Below are positions 25,878 through 34,737 of a DNA stretch of 64,000 bases, one piece after another. The translations under genes and the position numbers were made by a program. The DNA comes from Clostridium jeddahitimonense (GTDB lineage: Bacteria; Bacillota; Clostridia; Clostridiales; Clostridiaceae). The notes under the pieces are model-generated. The model saw only the letters and a program-made list of their open reading frames with translations, searched no databases and was not told the origin of the DNA. Positions within the stretch are counted from its first letter, which is position 1; every line of letters starts with the position of its first letter. The DNA is taken from contig LM994670.1 of NCBI GenBank assembly GCA_000753455.2, positions 421,859-485,858 of the forward strand, given 5' to 3'.

Positions 25878-27065
25878 TTAATTAATAAGTAAATTAGATA
25901 TACAAAGAGCAGAAGCACTTAAAGCACCAGTATAATTATGATAGTCTTTAATTATGACATCTTGCTTATTCTGTAAAGCTAGTAAATTAATTTTTTTATC
26001 TAAATATTCCTTTAATAGATTTGATAATAAAGGTTCACTGAATAGCTCCCCATGGACAATAATTTTGTTGGAATCTATCATCATAGATAAATTATTAATT
26101 GTAATAGAAAGATATTTAATTGCTGAATGAAGTATATGTATTATACCTTCATCTCCTAAGCTATATGCTTTTAAAATAGTATTTATTGTTATTTTTTCTT
26201 TTTCAGTAACTAATTGTCTTAGGAATGTAGTTTCAGAATTAGCGAAAATAATTTGAGATTTCTTTATTATCCAAGCTTCACTTCCATATGTTTGAAGACA
26301 ACCTCTCTTACCACATTCACATAGCTCTCCATCTGGATGAACGATTATGTGTCCTATTTCTCCGACTAGATAATTATCTTTAGAATATAATTCACCATTA
26401 TACATGTAAGAACAGAACATCCCTCTACCAACATGGAAGAATATAAAGTTATCATCATTACTATTATTGGAGAACAATCTTTCAGCTAATGTCATACATT
26501 TAACGTTATTTTCAAAGAACACTGGTAGATTAATATTATCTAATATAAGTTCAATATTGAAATCTTTCCAAAATTGATTATTGGTAATGATTGATTTTTT
26601 TTTATAATCAAAGTGACCAGGTATAGCAAAGCCTATCCCTTTTGGGTTATAGTCTTTACAGCTTTCTATAAATCCTTGCAATTCCTTAAGGTAAAGCTCT
26701 GGAGTTAAGACATTAGTGGAATCGTGACTAGTTAATTGAATAACATTTTTCTTAACAACTTCACCTATATTATCAGTTAGACAAAAGGATATATATTTTT
26801 GAGATAATTCAGTTCCTATATAAAAGCTATGATTAGGAGATATACCTAATAGTATTTTTTTTCGCCCAGATTTACTTTGCTCAGGAATAACTTCTCCGAT
26901 CTCATGAATTAAGTTCTGATTAATCATATCACCAGTAATTTCACTAACAGTTGCAGGCGTAATTCCACTTTCTTTTGAAATATCAATTCTAGAAATAGGA
27001 CCTTTAGAATAAATTTTATCTAAAATTTTAAATCTTAATTTTTGTTGATTTTTTGTGATTTTCAT
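25878..27065 (-). CDS. ROK-family (XylR/NagC-type) sugar regulator
   Basis: 395 residues from ATG 27065 (GAAAGGAG upstream; a longer in-frame start at 27083 overlaps that site). A winged helix (about 12-65, GPISRIDISKESGITPATVSEITG) is followed by the ROK sugar-kinase-like fold with KGIGFAIPGHFD and a complete zinc motif, CECGKRGCLQTYGS (about 250-263). ROK repressors of this type release DNA when a sugar or sugar phosphate binds. It is divergent from the PTS EIIC/GH16 locus, whose promoter region carries A+T-rich palindromes, so it is most likely the local repressor responding to a beta-glucan-derived sugar. Confidence 0.88.
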   Translation of the reverse strand: MKITKNQQKLRFKILDKIYSKGPISRIDISKESGITPATVSEITGDMINQNLIHEIGEVIPEQSKSGRKKILLGISPNHSFYIGTELSQKYISFCLTDNIGEVVKKNVIQLTSHDSTNVLTPELYLKELQGFIESCKDYNPKGIGFAIPGHFDYKKKSIITNNQFWKDFNIELILDNINLPVFFENNVKCMTLAERLFSNNSNDDNFIFFHVGRGMFCSYMYNGELYSKDNYLVGEIGHIIVHPDGELCECGKRGCLQTYGSEAWIIKKSQIIFANSETTFLRQLVTEKEKITINTILKAYSLGDEGIIHILHSAIKYLSITINNLSMMIDSNKIIVHGELFSEPLLSNLLKEYLDKKINLLALQNKQDVIIKDYHNYTGALSASALCISNLLIN

Positions 27066-27146
27066 ATTTGTCTCCTTTCTCAATTAATATAAGTATATAT
27101 TAATTATAATTTATAAACAACTATATGGATAAATTTAAAAAAGATG

Positions 27147-27175
27147 TTGACAGATTATTACTATTAATATATTAT
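27147..27175 (+). promoter_or_regulatory. Sigma-A-type promoter of the PTS/GH16 locus
   Basis: TTGACA at 27147-27152, a 17-bp spacer and TATTAT at 27170-27175. It is a near-consensus promoter about 107 bp upstream of the EIIC start codon. Confidence 0.75.
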
Positions 27176-27176
27176 T

Positions 27177-27263
27177 TAGTTAATAAATAATTATTTATAA
27201 TTAATGTTCCATATGAAATGGTTTTAATTATATAAATAAATTATTTTTTATAATTAATTAACA
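27177..27263. promoter_or_regulatory. Candidate ROK operators
   Basis: Immediately after the -10 box is a 16-bp perfect palindrome, ATAAATAATTATTTAT (about 27183-27198). Further down, TTAATTATA and TATAATTAA (about 27226-27262) are paired around an A+T-rich centre. XylR/NagC-type operators are A+T-rich inverted repeats of this kind. Their place between the promoter and EIIC suits repression by the divergent ROK protein. Confidence 0.5.
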
Positions 27264-27281
27264 AATGGGGGAGAGAAAAAT

Positions 27282-28574
27282 ATGAAAAAAGTAAATGAAG
27301 TTCTTGAAGAAAAGTTATTGCCGATAGCTGCAAAGTTAGGAAATAACAAAATATTAATTGCAATACGTGATGGTATTACATTAAGTATGCCATTAATTAT
27401 CATCGGGTCATTATTTCTTGTAATAGCTAGTTTCCCAATCGAAGCGTGGACAAACTGGTTAACTGAGATAGGAATTGATGGGTACTTATGGAAAGGTGTT
27501 GATAGTAGTTTCGGACTAATGGGGTTAATTGCAAGTTTCGGAATAGCTAATAGTTTAGCACGTCAATATAATGTTGATGGTGTTTCAGCCGGTATTATAT
27601 CATTATCTTCTTTTATAGTTGTAACACCTTTTGGTGAAGGTGGAATCCCAGTTGGATTTATGGGAAGTAAAGGTTTATTCGTAGCAATGGTACTTGGTAT
27701 TATTTCAGCTTTAATATTCCAATGGTTTATTAAAAAAGATATTAGGATAAAATTACCAGATTCAGTACCTCCAGCAGTTTCAAGTAGTTTTAGTGCTTTA
27801 ATTCCTGGTGCAGTTATTATTACTTTATGGTTAGTTGTTTTCGCAGTGCTTGATAAAATTAATGTTGGAAATATTCATGAGTTACTTTTAGTAGTTCTAG
27901 GAGGACCATTAGGATTACTTGGAAATAATATATTTGGAACTGTAGTTTCAATATTATTAAATAGTGCATTCTGGTTTGTTGGTATTCATGGTGGTAACGT
28001 TGTAAATAGTATTCTTAATCCAATTTGGTTAATGAATTCTGATGCTAACCGTTTAATATTCCAAGCAGATAAATTTGCAGAATTACCTCATACTATTACA
28101 GCACAATTTATTGACAACTTTGTTTATATGGGTGGTGGGGGAGCCACAATAGGTTTAGTAGTAGTTATCGCTATTATTGCAAGACGTAAGAAAGCCAGCC
28201 AAATTACTAAAACTATGGCTCCATTAACATTAACACCAGGTCTTTTCAATATTAATGAACCAGCTATGTTTGGATTACCAGTTGTAATGAATATTTCATT
28301 ATTAATACCATTTATATTAGCGCCAGTGGCAAATGCTATAATATGTTATTTTGCAATGTCAACAGGAATAGTTGCTAAAACTACTGGTATTGCAGTTTCA
28401 TGGACAATGCCACCAATTATTAGTGGATTCCTAACAACTGGAGGACATATAAGTGGGGCTATTTTACAAGTGGTATGTATAATTGTTGATATAGCAATTT
28501 ACTGGGGCTTCTACAGAGCAGTAGAAAAACAGAACTTACAGCTAGAAGCAGCAGAAAGCAATACAAATGTATAA
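27282..28574 (+). CDS. PTS EIIC, cellobiose/lactose family
   Basis: 430 residues, membrane transporter. It starts with the CelB-type lead (KKVNEVLEEKLLPIAAKLGN and then AIRDGITLSMPLIIIGSLFL), and has SVPPAVSSSFSALIPG, FVGIHGGNVVNSI with the conserved GIHG, and GLFNINEPAMFGLPVVMN with the conserved NEP motif. These mark the EIIC that takes up beta-linked disaccharides and phosphorylates them on entry. AATGGGGGAGAG precedes the ATG. No EIIA or EIIB gene is in this locus, so it must borrow these from elsewhere. It is first in a run with a TIM-barrel-like gene and GH16. Confidence 0.9.
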   Translation: MKKVNEVLEEKLLPIAAKLGNNKILIAIRDGITLSMPLIIIGSLFLVIASFPIEAWTNWLTEIGIDGYLWKGVDSSFGLMGLIASFGIANSLARQYNVDGVSAGIISLSSFIVVTPFGEGGIPVGFMGSKGLFVAMVLGIISALIFQWFIKKDIRIKLPDSVPPAVSSSFSALIPGAVIITLWLVVFAVLDKINVGNIHELLLVVLGGPLGLLGNNIFGTVVSILLNSAFWFVGIHGGNVVNSILNPIWLMNSDANRLIFQADKFAELPHTITAQFIDNFVYMGGGGATIGLVVVIAIIARRKKASQITKTMAPLTLTPGLFNINEPAMFGLPVVMNISLLIPFILAPVANAIICYFAMSTGIVAKTTGIAVSWTMPPIISGFLTTGGHISGAILQVVCIIVDIAIYWGFYRAVEKQNLQLEAAESNTNV

Positions 28575-28602
28575 TTAGCTTAAAATTTAGGAGGATTAGA
28601 TT

Positions 28603-29502
28603 ATGGGAAAAAGACTTATTAGTGCAAATGCTTCAGAAATATTAGAAATGACTGCAGCAGAGTTAAAACAAAGTATTAAAGCAAGTGAAGGAAGAGTTAT
28701 TCTTTCAGAAAATGTAGCACCAAGAGAATCATTTATAGGAGATATTACTAATTCTGAAATAGCCAGAGCTTTTGGAGCAGATTTAATTCTCCTTAATGGA
28801 GTGGATGTTTTAAATCCATGTATTTTTGGATTAGATGTTAAAGAGGGATCATTTGTAGATGAATTACATCGTTTAGTTGGACGTCCAATAGGAGTAAACT
28901 TAGAGCCAGTAGATTTAGAGGCAGATATGGCTGAAGATCGCTTAACGATAAGCGAAGGTAGACAAGCTACTGTTAAGACAATTGAAGAGATTGAAAGACT
29001 TGGTATGGATTTTGTTTGTTTCACAGGTAACCCAGGTACAGGAGTAACAAATACAGAAATAGAAAAGACAATTAAGTTAGCAAAAGAAAAATTCTCAGGA
29101 TTAATTATTGCAGGTAAAATGCATGCTGCTGGTGTTGATGAGCCAGTTGCTGATATAAAAGCTATTGAAGGATTTATTGAAGCAGGTGCAGATGTTATCT
29201 TAGTTCCAGCTGTAGGAACAGTACCTGGATTTGATGATAGTGAGCTAAAAGAAGTAGTTAAATTATCACATAGTAAAGGTGCACTTGTATTAAGTGCAAT
29301 TGGAACTAGTCAAGAAAGTTCTGATGAAGATACTATTAAGCAAATAGCTATTAGAAATAAGATTTGTGGAGTAGATATTCAACATATTGGAGATGCAGGT
29401 TACGGTGGGGTTGCACCGTATGAAAATATTTTTGCTATGAGCAAGGCGATTCGTGGGGTACGTCATACTGTATCAATGGTTGCACGTTCAATTAATCGTT
29501 AA
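28603..29502 (+). CDS. TIM-barrel-like protein of PTS loci (DUF7916-like)
   Basis: 299 residues, soluble. Repeated beta-alpha units include DLILLNGVDVLNP, FVCFTGNPGTGVTNTEIEKT, GLIIAGKMHAAGVDEP, ADVILVPAVGTVPGFD and GALVLSAIGTSQESSDEDT, ending with IQHIGDAGYGGVAPYENI. These look like phosphate-binding loops of a TIM barrel. I associate it with a group found next to PTS EIIC genes and often mislabelled as HAD hydrolases; no activity is established to my knowledge. TAGGAGGATTAG precedes the ATG. Its place after EIIC suggests it handles the sugar phosphate delivered by the transporter. Confidence 0.65.
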   Translation: MGKRLISANASEILEMTAAELKQSIKASEGRVILSENVAPRESFIGDITNSEIARAFGADLILLNGVDVLNPCIFGLDVKEGSFVDELHRLVGRPIGVNLEPVDLEADMAEDRLTISEGRQATVKTIEEIERLGMDFVCFTGNPGTGVTNTEIEKTIKLAKEKFSGLIIAGKMHAAGVDEPVADIKAIEGFIEAGADVILVPAVGTVPGFDDSELKEVVKLSHSKGALVLSAIGTSQESSDEDTIKQIAIRNKICGVDIQHIGDAGYGGVAPYENIFAMSKAIRGVRHTVSMVARSINR

Positions 29503-29556
29503 TGAAGAAATAGATAAGCATTATGAAATATATGGTAAACTAAGGGGGAAATATTG

Positions 29557-32115
29557 ATGAATAGAAAAAAAATATGGAGAATGATCACTGCTATGACGAT
29601 GGTATCATTCATTGGAATGAATACTATTATAAAAGCTGATGTTAACAGAGAAAATACTGTATCGACACAGTATGATTTAGTAAATCTTAATAAAAATGGT
29701 AAGAACTTAATCAAAGATAGTGGATTTGAACAAAGAAGTAACTGGAAGACAACAGGGGATGGTAAATTTACAAACTATGAAGGTGCTGCTTTAACAGGTG
29801 AATGGTGTGGATTATTACCTTCAAACACTGGTAATGCTTCTGTTTACCAAGTCGTAAATGTAAAACCTAACACGGAATATATTGCTAAGGCAAAGGTTTT
29901 ACTTGCACAAGAAGGAGCAACAGCATTTTTTAATGCTAAATCACCAGATCTTGGTTCGTCAATAGAAGGTGCTGAAGTTACTATTTCTTGCACTAAAGAA
30001 CAAGAATGGCAATATCAAGATATAGAACTAAAATTTAATAGTGGAGATAAAAGTCAAATAGGGCTTGCTGTTATGAAATGGACAGAAGATAACACTAGTG
30101 CAACTTATAAAGGTCAAGTTTATGTAGATGACGTACAATTATTAGAAAAGAATTCTGATGGCGTTGAAGAGAGCTATGATATTGTTTGGGCAGATGATTT
30201 CAACGAACCTCAATTAGATTTATCTACATGGGAATATGAATTAGGATCAATTCGTGGAATAGAACAACAACACTATGTTGATAGTGAAGAGAATGTTTTC
30301 ATGAGACAGAATCAAGAAGGTGGAGAATTAGTTTTAAAAGCTACTGATAGACCGACAGAATTACAATATAATAATCCACGTGATGCTTCAAGAAGAGTTA
30401 TTTATAACTCAGGAAGTGTTAGAACTCATGGTAAAGAAGAATTTTTATATGGCCGTATTGAAATGAGAGCTAAACTGCCAGAAGGGCAATCAGTATTCCC
30501 AGCATTTTGGACATTAGGATCAGATTTCACTTTAGATGGAGATGTTAATAGTGAACAAGGGTATGGATGGGCTCGTTGTGGTGAAATCGATATTATGGAG
30601 TTAATAGGTTCTGGTGAAGGTGGAGCTGGAAATAAAACAGTATATCAAACAATTCATACACAAGATGGAACAGATGATGGTTATAAAAAGTTTGGTGGTA
30701 CTTCCTATACAATATCAGAAGACTTCAACGATGAATATCATATATTTGGAATGAATTGGTCAAAAGGAAAAATAGAATGGTATGTAGATGATCAAATAGT
30801 TGCTACAGTTAATTATGCAGGTGATCCAATTGGAGAAAAATGTTTAGATAGACCACAATATATTCAAATGAATTTAGCAATGGGTGGAGCATGGCCAGGA
30901 CCAATTGCACCAGGTTTAGCTGGAACTGAGTATGCTATTGATTATGTTTACTATGCACAAAATGAGCAACAAAAAGCAGATGCAGCAGAATACTATAGTA
31001 ATTCACCAAAAATATTAGGATATGATGATATATCTATTTATGAAGGTGATACAGATTTATTATCTAATGTAGCAATAAGTGATAACGCGGATATTGATTT
31101 CTCGGTAACTGATTCACCACAATTTTCAATAAAAGAAGAAACTGCGACATTAGGAAATGGGCTTACAAGTGTAGATTTATTATGTAAAGGGAAAAATGAT
31201 CTTAATAAATTAGCTAATCTACCTGCTGGTGAGTATTCTTTACATTATACTGCATTACCAAAAGGTTTAAAGTATGATTCAAGTGTTAGTGGGGTAGAAG
31301 TACCAAGTGCTAAAGAAAATTATAAATTTGATAGAAAAACAGTTAATCTTACAATTAAAGAGCGTAGTTTACAAACAGATTTAGAAAATAGTGAATTATC
31401 TTTAGATGGATACGTAAATGATACCTTATCAACAATAGCATTACCTGATGGTTGGACTTGGGATGAACCAGAGACTATTATTAGTGAAAATATGTCAGAG
31501 GTAAGTGTAACATTTAATAAAAATGGTTTTGAAAAAAGTGAAAATGTAAAAATAAATGTACAAAAATCTGTAACTTTAGATCAATTAAAGAAAAGTGTTT
31601 TAGAGGCTAATGAATATTTAAATCAAACAGATGAGTATACTAGTGAATCATTAGAAAAACTACAAGTTGCAATTGAAAATGCAAATACTATTTTAAATGA
31701 TGAATCGTTAGCTACACATAAGAATATTACTAAGGCATTTAAGGCAATTGATGAAGCAATTAATGGGTTAGTTAAAAATGAAGCGGATCCAAAACCAGAA
31801 GATCCGAAGCCGGAAGATCCAAAACCTGAGGATCCAAAACCAGAAGATCCGAAGCCAGAAGATCCAAAACCAGAAGATCCGAAGCCAGAAGATCCAAAAC
31901 CTGAGGATCCGAAACTAGAAGATCCAAAGCCAGAAGATCCAAAACCTGAGAATCCAAAGCCGGAAGAAGTAAAGCCGGAAGTATCTAAACCAGATAAAGG
32001 AAATAATAATTTAGTTCAAACTGGAGATATGAGTTCTTTAGGAGTTACAGCTACAATGCTTGTAGCATCAGGCACAACTATTTTCTTAGCGAAGAAACGT
32101 AAACAAAAAAAATAA
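29557..32115 (+). CDS. Cell-wall-anchored GH16 beta-glucanase
   Basis: 852 residues from ATG 29557 (AAGGGGGAAATATTG upstream). A signal peptide (1-28) is followed by a carbohydrate-binding jelly roll of the CBM4/9 type (about 50-200) and a GH16 catalytic domain (about 205-475) with GEIDIMELIG: nucleophile Glu343, Asp345 and acid/base Glu348. The form is closest to laminarinase-type endo-1,3-beta-glucanases. A beta-rich linker, a FIVAR-like helical domain (about 672-740) and 13 five-residue D-P-K-P-E repeats come next. It ends with LVQTGD, a hydrophobic span and KKRKQKK, a sortase signal. It probably cuts beta-glucan outside the cell for the PTS encoded upstream. Confidence 0.88.
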   Translation: MNRKKIWRMITAMTMVSFIGMNTIIKADVNRENTVSTQYDLVNLNKNGKNLIKDSGFEQRSNWKTTGDGKFTNYEGAALTGEWCGLLPSNTGNASVYQVVNVKPNTEYIAKAKVLLAQEGATAFFNAKSPDLGSSIEGAEVTISCTKEQEWQYQDIELKFNSGDKSQIGLAVMKWTEDNTSATYKGQVYVDDVQLLEKNSDGVEESYDIVWADDFNEPQLDLSTWEYELGSIRGIEQQHYVDSEENVFMRQNQEGGELVLKATDRPTELQYNNPRDASRRVIYNSGSVRTHGKEEFLYGRIEMRAKLPEGQSVFPAFWTLGSDFTLDGDVNSEQGYGWARCGEIDIMELIGSGEGGAGNKTVYQTIHTQDGTDDGYKKFGGTSYTISEDFNDEYHIFGMNWSKGKIEWYVDDQIVATVNYAGDPIGEKCLDRPQYIQMNLAMGGAWPGPIAPGLAGTEYAIDYVYYAQNEQQKADAAEYYSNSPKILGYDDISIYEGDTDLLSNVAISDNADIDFSVTDSPQFSIKEETATLGNGLTSVDLLCKGKNDLNKLANLPAGEYSLHYTALPKGLKYDSSVSGVEVPSAKENYKFDRKTVNLTIKERSLQTDLENSELSLDGYVNDTLSTIALPDGWTWDEPETIISENMSEVSVTFNKNGFEKSENVKINVQKSVTLDQLKKSVLEANEYLNQTDEYTSESLEKLQVAIENANTILNDESLATHKNITKAFKAIDEAINGLVKNEADPKPEDPKPEDPKPEDPKPEDPKPEDPKPEDPKPEDPKPEDPKLEDPKPEDPKPENPKPEEVKPEVSKPDKGNNNLVQTGDMSSLGVTATMLVASGTTIFLAKKRKQKK
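31786..31980 (+). repeat. 15-bp coding tandem repeat (DPKPE x13)
   Basis: Thirteen in-frame 15-bp units encode DPKPE with variants DPKLE, NPKPE and EVKPE. The unit is GATCC(A/G)AA(A/G)CC(A/T/G)GA(A/G). It forms the wall-spanning stalk of the GH16 protein and is likely to vary in copy number. Confidence 0.9.
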
Positions 32116-32186
32116 TATGATTAATTACATGTATTCATATAGGATTAAGGACAATTATATTAAATAAGTAAATAAAACAATATTCT

Positions 32187-32226
32187 AAATATAACCAATC
32201 ACTTTTGTGATTGGCTATATTTATTT
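32187..32226 (+). terminator. Rho-independent terminator of the GH16 gene
   Basis: AAATATAACCAATCA (32187-32201) and TGATTGGCTATATTT (32208-32222) pair with one mismatch, followed by ATTT. It separates the GH16 gene from the sortase gene, so the sortase may have its own promoter. Confidence 0.78.
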
Positions 32227-32299
32227 AAGCTTAAATAATATAATTATAATATGTAATACTGATATTACTAATACATGTTGAAAAGTTGATGGTGAGAAA

Positions 32300-33019
32300 A
32301 TGAAAAAATTATTGAATAAATTATTAATTTATATTATGACAGTAGTGTTTATATTATCATTATATAACTTATATAAAATTTTTAATGAGTATAAGAGAAA
32401 TAAAGATACATACAGAGAAGTTGTTGATATAGTTGTAAGTGATGATGAAATATCTATAAAAAATGAGGAGTATAATAGACTAAAAGAAATAAATGAAGAT
32501 TATTTATTTTGGATATTTGTTCCTAATACTAATATTAATTATCCTGTTGTAAAGCCAGATAATAATGAAGAATATTTATATAAAAACTTTAAAGGGGAAG
32601 AAAATAAAGGTGGTAGTATATTTATAGATTCAAGAAATACTTTAGAAGATGACAATATAATATTACATGGTCATAATATGAAGGATAAAAGTATGTTTGG
32701 AACACTTTCAAATTTGTTGAAGTCGGAGTTTTTAAATGATAATAAGAATATATATATATATTTAGAAAATGAAGTTTTAGAATATGAAATATTTTCAGTA
32801 TATGTAACTCATGGAGAGGATTTTCCATACAAACGTAATTTTTTAGATTATGAGGATTTCTATAATTATATAGATAGTGCAATGAATAAATCTGTTCAGT
32901 CATTAAGGTATGATGATGATGGTAAGAAAAATATAATAACCTTATCAACATGTACAAATGCTACAGGAGATGAAAGAACGATAGTAAATGCTAAATTAAA
33001 AAGTATAAAATATAATTAA
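32300..33019 (+). CDS. Class B-type sortase
   Basis: 239 residues. An N-terminal membrane anchor (about 7-27) is followed by the sortase barrel with FWIFVPNTNINYPVVKPDNN, GGSIFIDSRN, the catalytic His in ILHGHNM (about residue 119), the catalytic Cys in ITLSTC (about 218) and the Arg in GDERTIVNAKL. The long segment between His and Cys with EYEIFSVYVTHG fits class B. Sortases join LPXTG-like proteins to peptidoglycan. The neighbouring GH16 protein carries LVQTG, so it is the obvious client. TTGATGGTGAGAAA precedes the ATG, a weak site. Confidence 0.88.
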   Translation: MKKLLNKLLIYIMTVVFILSLYNLYKIFNEYKRNKDTYREVVDIVVSDDEISIKNEEYNRLKEINEDYLFWIFVPNTNINYPVVKPDNNEEYLYKNFKGEENKGGSIFIDSRNTLEDDNIILHGHNMKDKSMFGTLSNLLKSEFLNDNKNIYIYLENEVLEYEIFSVYVTHGEDFPYKRNFLDYEDFYNYIDSAMNKSVQSLRYDDDGKKNIITLSTCTNATGDERTIVNAKLKSIKYN

Positions 33020-33048
33020 AATGAATTTTAGAAAGATAAATAGAAATT

Positions 33049-33138
33049 TGTTGGTAGGGGATACTTACATAGGAACATAATAAACTAGAAATTATTATAC
33101 TAGTAAATTAGAACCTAGGCTAGTATTCCCTATCAACA
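33049..33138. repeat. Long inverted repeat between convergent genes
   Basis: TGTTGGTAGGGGATACT (33049-33065) pairs with AGTATTCCCTATCAACA (33122-33138) over 17 bp with two G-U pairs. Inside are smaller hairpins, such as ACTAG/CTAGT around 33083-33103. It may be a two-way terminator for the sortase and DUF4317 genes, a structured RNA, or a MITE-like element. Confidence 0.5.
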
Positions 33139-33157
33139 TTTTAATTTAACATATGGA

Positions 33158-34570
33158 TTAAACTAAATCATTTAATCCATTAACTGTAGTTTGTTCATCT
33201 TCATCGATAGGAATAAGTATGAATTTTTTACCGTCAATTATTTGTGATTTTATTTGAGGTATTTTCTCTGGTTTTACTTGAAGTACAACATCATAATCAG
33301 TTGCAGGTTCATCAACTTCAGAAGAGTTTTCAGTAATTTCTTCTACAGTGTCATCAGAATTTGTATCTTGAGTTTCTTCAGTATTATTATCTAAAGTTTC
33401 TTTAGCTTCATCTTCAGCTGAAGTTTCTAGGGCAACATTACCTTCTATAACTTCTGTAGACTTAATAACTTCCTTAGTTATAGCAGCTTCTTTTTTTACT
33501 TCTTCAAGTCTGTTTTGAAGTATCTCAACTTGCTTTACAAGGTGTTCTTCCTTTCTTCTTTGCTCACTTGCCTTAAGAACCTTTGTATCTATTAAGTTTT
33601 CTGCTAAAGGTAAGTCATTACCGAAGTTTGACACATATGATTTTTCAATTTTAGGTGCAAGTTCTTCAGGAACGCCACTTTCTATTAAGATATTTTGAAT
33701 ATCATTATGTGATATTATTATAGGTTCAGCATCAGCTACATCTTCATACATAGAGTTATGTTCCTCTATCATATTATTGATGCTCTCTTGAACTTCCATA
33801 AAAACTTTATCAGCTTTCTTTTCATCAGCACCAAAGGAACCTTTAATTATTTCTTGGAATGTTTCTTTTTGAATAGTAGCAGTTTGTTTTGAAGGACATC
33901 CTAAAGCGTATTCCATTAATTCATAATGTGGATCCTTAGCATTTTTTGTATAGTACATAATAGAGTTAACATCTGAACTACGATTAATAAATGCTGGGAA
34001 TATAAATCCATTAGCTGGAGCTTCAACTACCCAATCTCTATCACGAGCCTTTATTCTATTTTCATCCTCATAGTATCTAAGACCGGGTGCAGTAAGTGAA
34101 ACTGGACAAATTGCACATAATACATATTCATATACTTCTTCAGATTCATCTAGCTTAGCGTTATCCTTAGTTTTAGTAATAACATCATAAGCATCATGAT
34201 ACAGAAGTATTAAAAAGTTACCTGTATAATCGTAATTCTCTATAATAGATTCGTAAAAACTATCAAGAAGAGCATCATCTTTTAATGCGCTACTCTTTAG
34301 TTGCATAAGAGAAATTTGTTTTTCATTAATAAGGTCTTCGTTAAGTGGAAATTCAAGCTGAAGTATATTATTGCCGATAGTACCAGACATAACTTTTTTA
34401 GCAATCTCCATGTACTTATGGTAATCATCTTCCTCTAGGTTTAGAAATGTTTCTCTAAATTTTAAAATAACATGCTTTTCTCCACTAACATAGCAACCAC
34501 ACATTTTAGTAAAAGTACAGTGATCTTTCTTTAATCTTTTTTTTAATTCAAGTATATCTTTCTTTCTCAT
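33158..34570 (-). CDS. DUF4317 family protein
   Basis: 470 residues from ATG 34570 (GAGGGG upstream; a TTG at 34585 overlaps that site). It opens MRKKDILELKKRLKKDHCTF followed by KMCGCYVSGEK, the typical start of the DUF4317 family. The body at 1-330 is soluble, with CAICPVSLTAPGLRYYEDEN and PAFINRSSDVNSIMYYTKN. A coiled coil (about 345-385) and a highly acidic low-complexity tail with many E, D and T residues (about 390-440) follow, then a C-terminal strand pair. The function is unknown in the family. It is a single gene. Confidence 0.82.
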   Translation of the reverse strand: MRKKDILELKKRLKKDHCTFTKMCGCYVSGEKHVILKFRETFLNLEEDDYHKYMEIAKKVMSGTIGNNILQLEFPLNEDLINEKQISLMQLKSSALKDDALLDSFYESIIENYDYTGNFLILLYHDAYDVITKTKDNAKLDESEEVYEYVLCAICPVSLTAPGLRYYEDENRIKARDRDWVVEAPANGFIFPAFINRSSDVNSIMYYTKNAKDPHYELMEYALGCPSKQTATIQKETFQEIIKGSFGADEKKADKVFMEVQESINNMIEEHNSMYEDVADAEPIIISHNDIQNILIESGVPEELAPKIEKSYVSNFGNDLPLAENLIDTKVLKASEQRRKEEHLVKQVEILQNRLEEVKKEAAITKEVIKSTEVIEGNVALETSAEDEAKETLDNNTEETQDTNSDDTVEEITENSSEVDEPATDYDVVLQVKPEKIPQIKSQIIDGKKFILIPIDEDEQTTVNGLNDLV

Positions 34571-34694
34571 ACATAAACCCCTCAATTTAGTATTTTATAT
34601 TTGTATATATTAATTATAAGCAAACTCTTTTCTATATTAAACCATTTATTAGGTTTCTGTAAGTAAAATATTTTTTATTAGAAAGCACATTAAG

Positions 34695-34721
34695 AAAAGG
34701 TTGGCAATATGCCAACCTTTT
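34695..34721 (-). terminator. Terminator hairpin of the FMN-binding lipoprotein gene
   Basis: AAAAGGTTGGC and GCCAACCTTTT form a perfect 11-bp stem with an AATAT loop, 17 nt past the stop on the minus strand. The U tract is within the stem end, so strength is moderate. Confidence 0.7.
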
Positions 34722-34737
34722 AAGTATAAAAATTTAA

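Noticed and set aside
31772..31957. Minus-strand Leu/Asp-rich ORF over the DPKPE repeat
   Set aside because: It is the antisense reading of the 15-bp repeat; its regular pattern reflects the repeat, not a gene.
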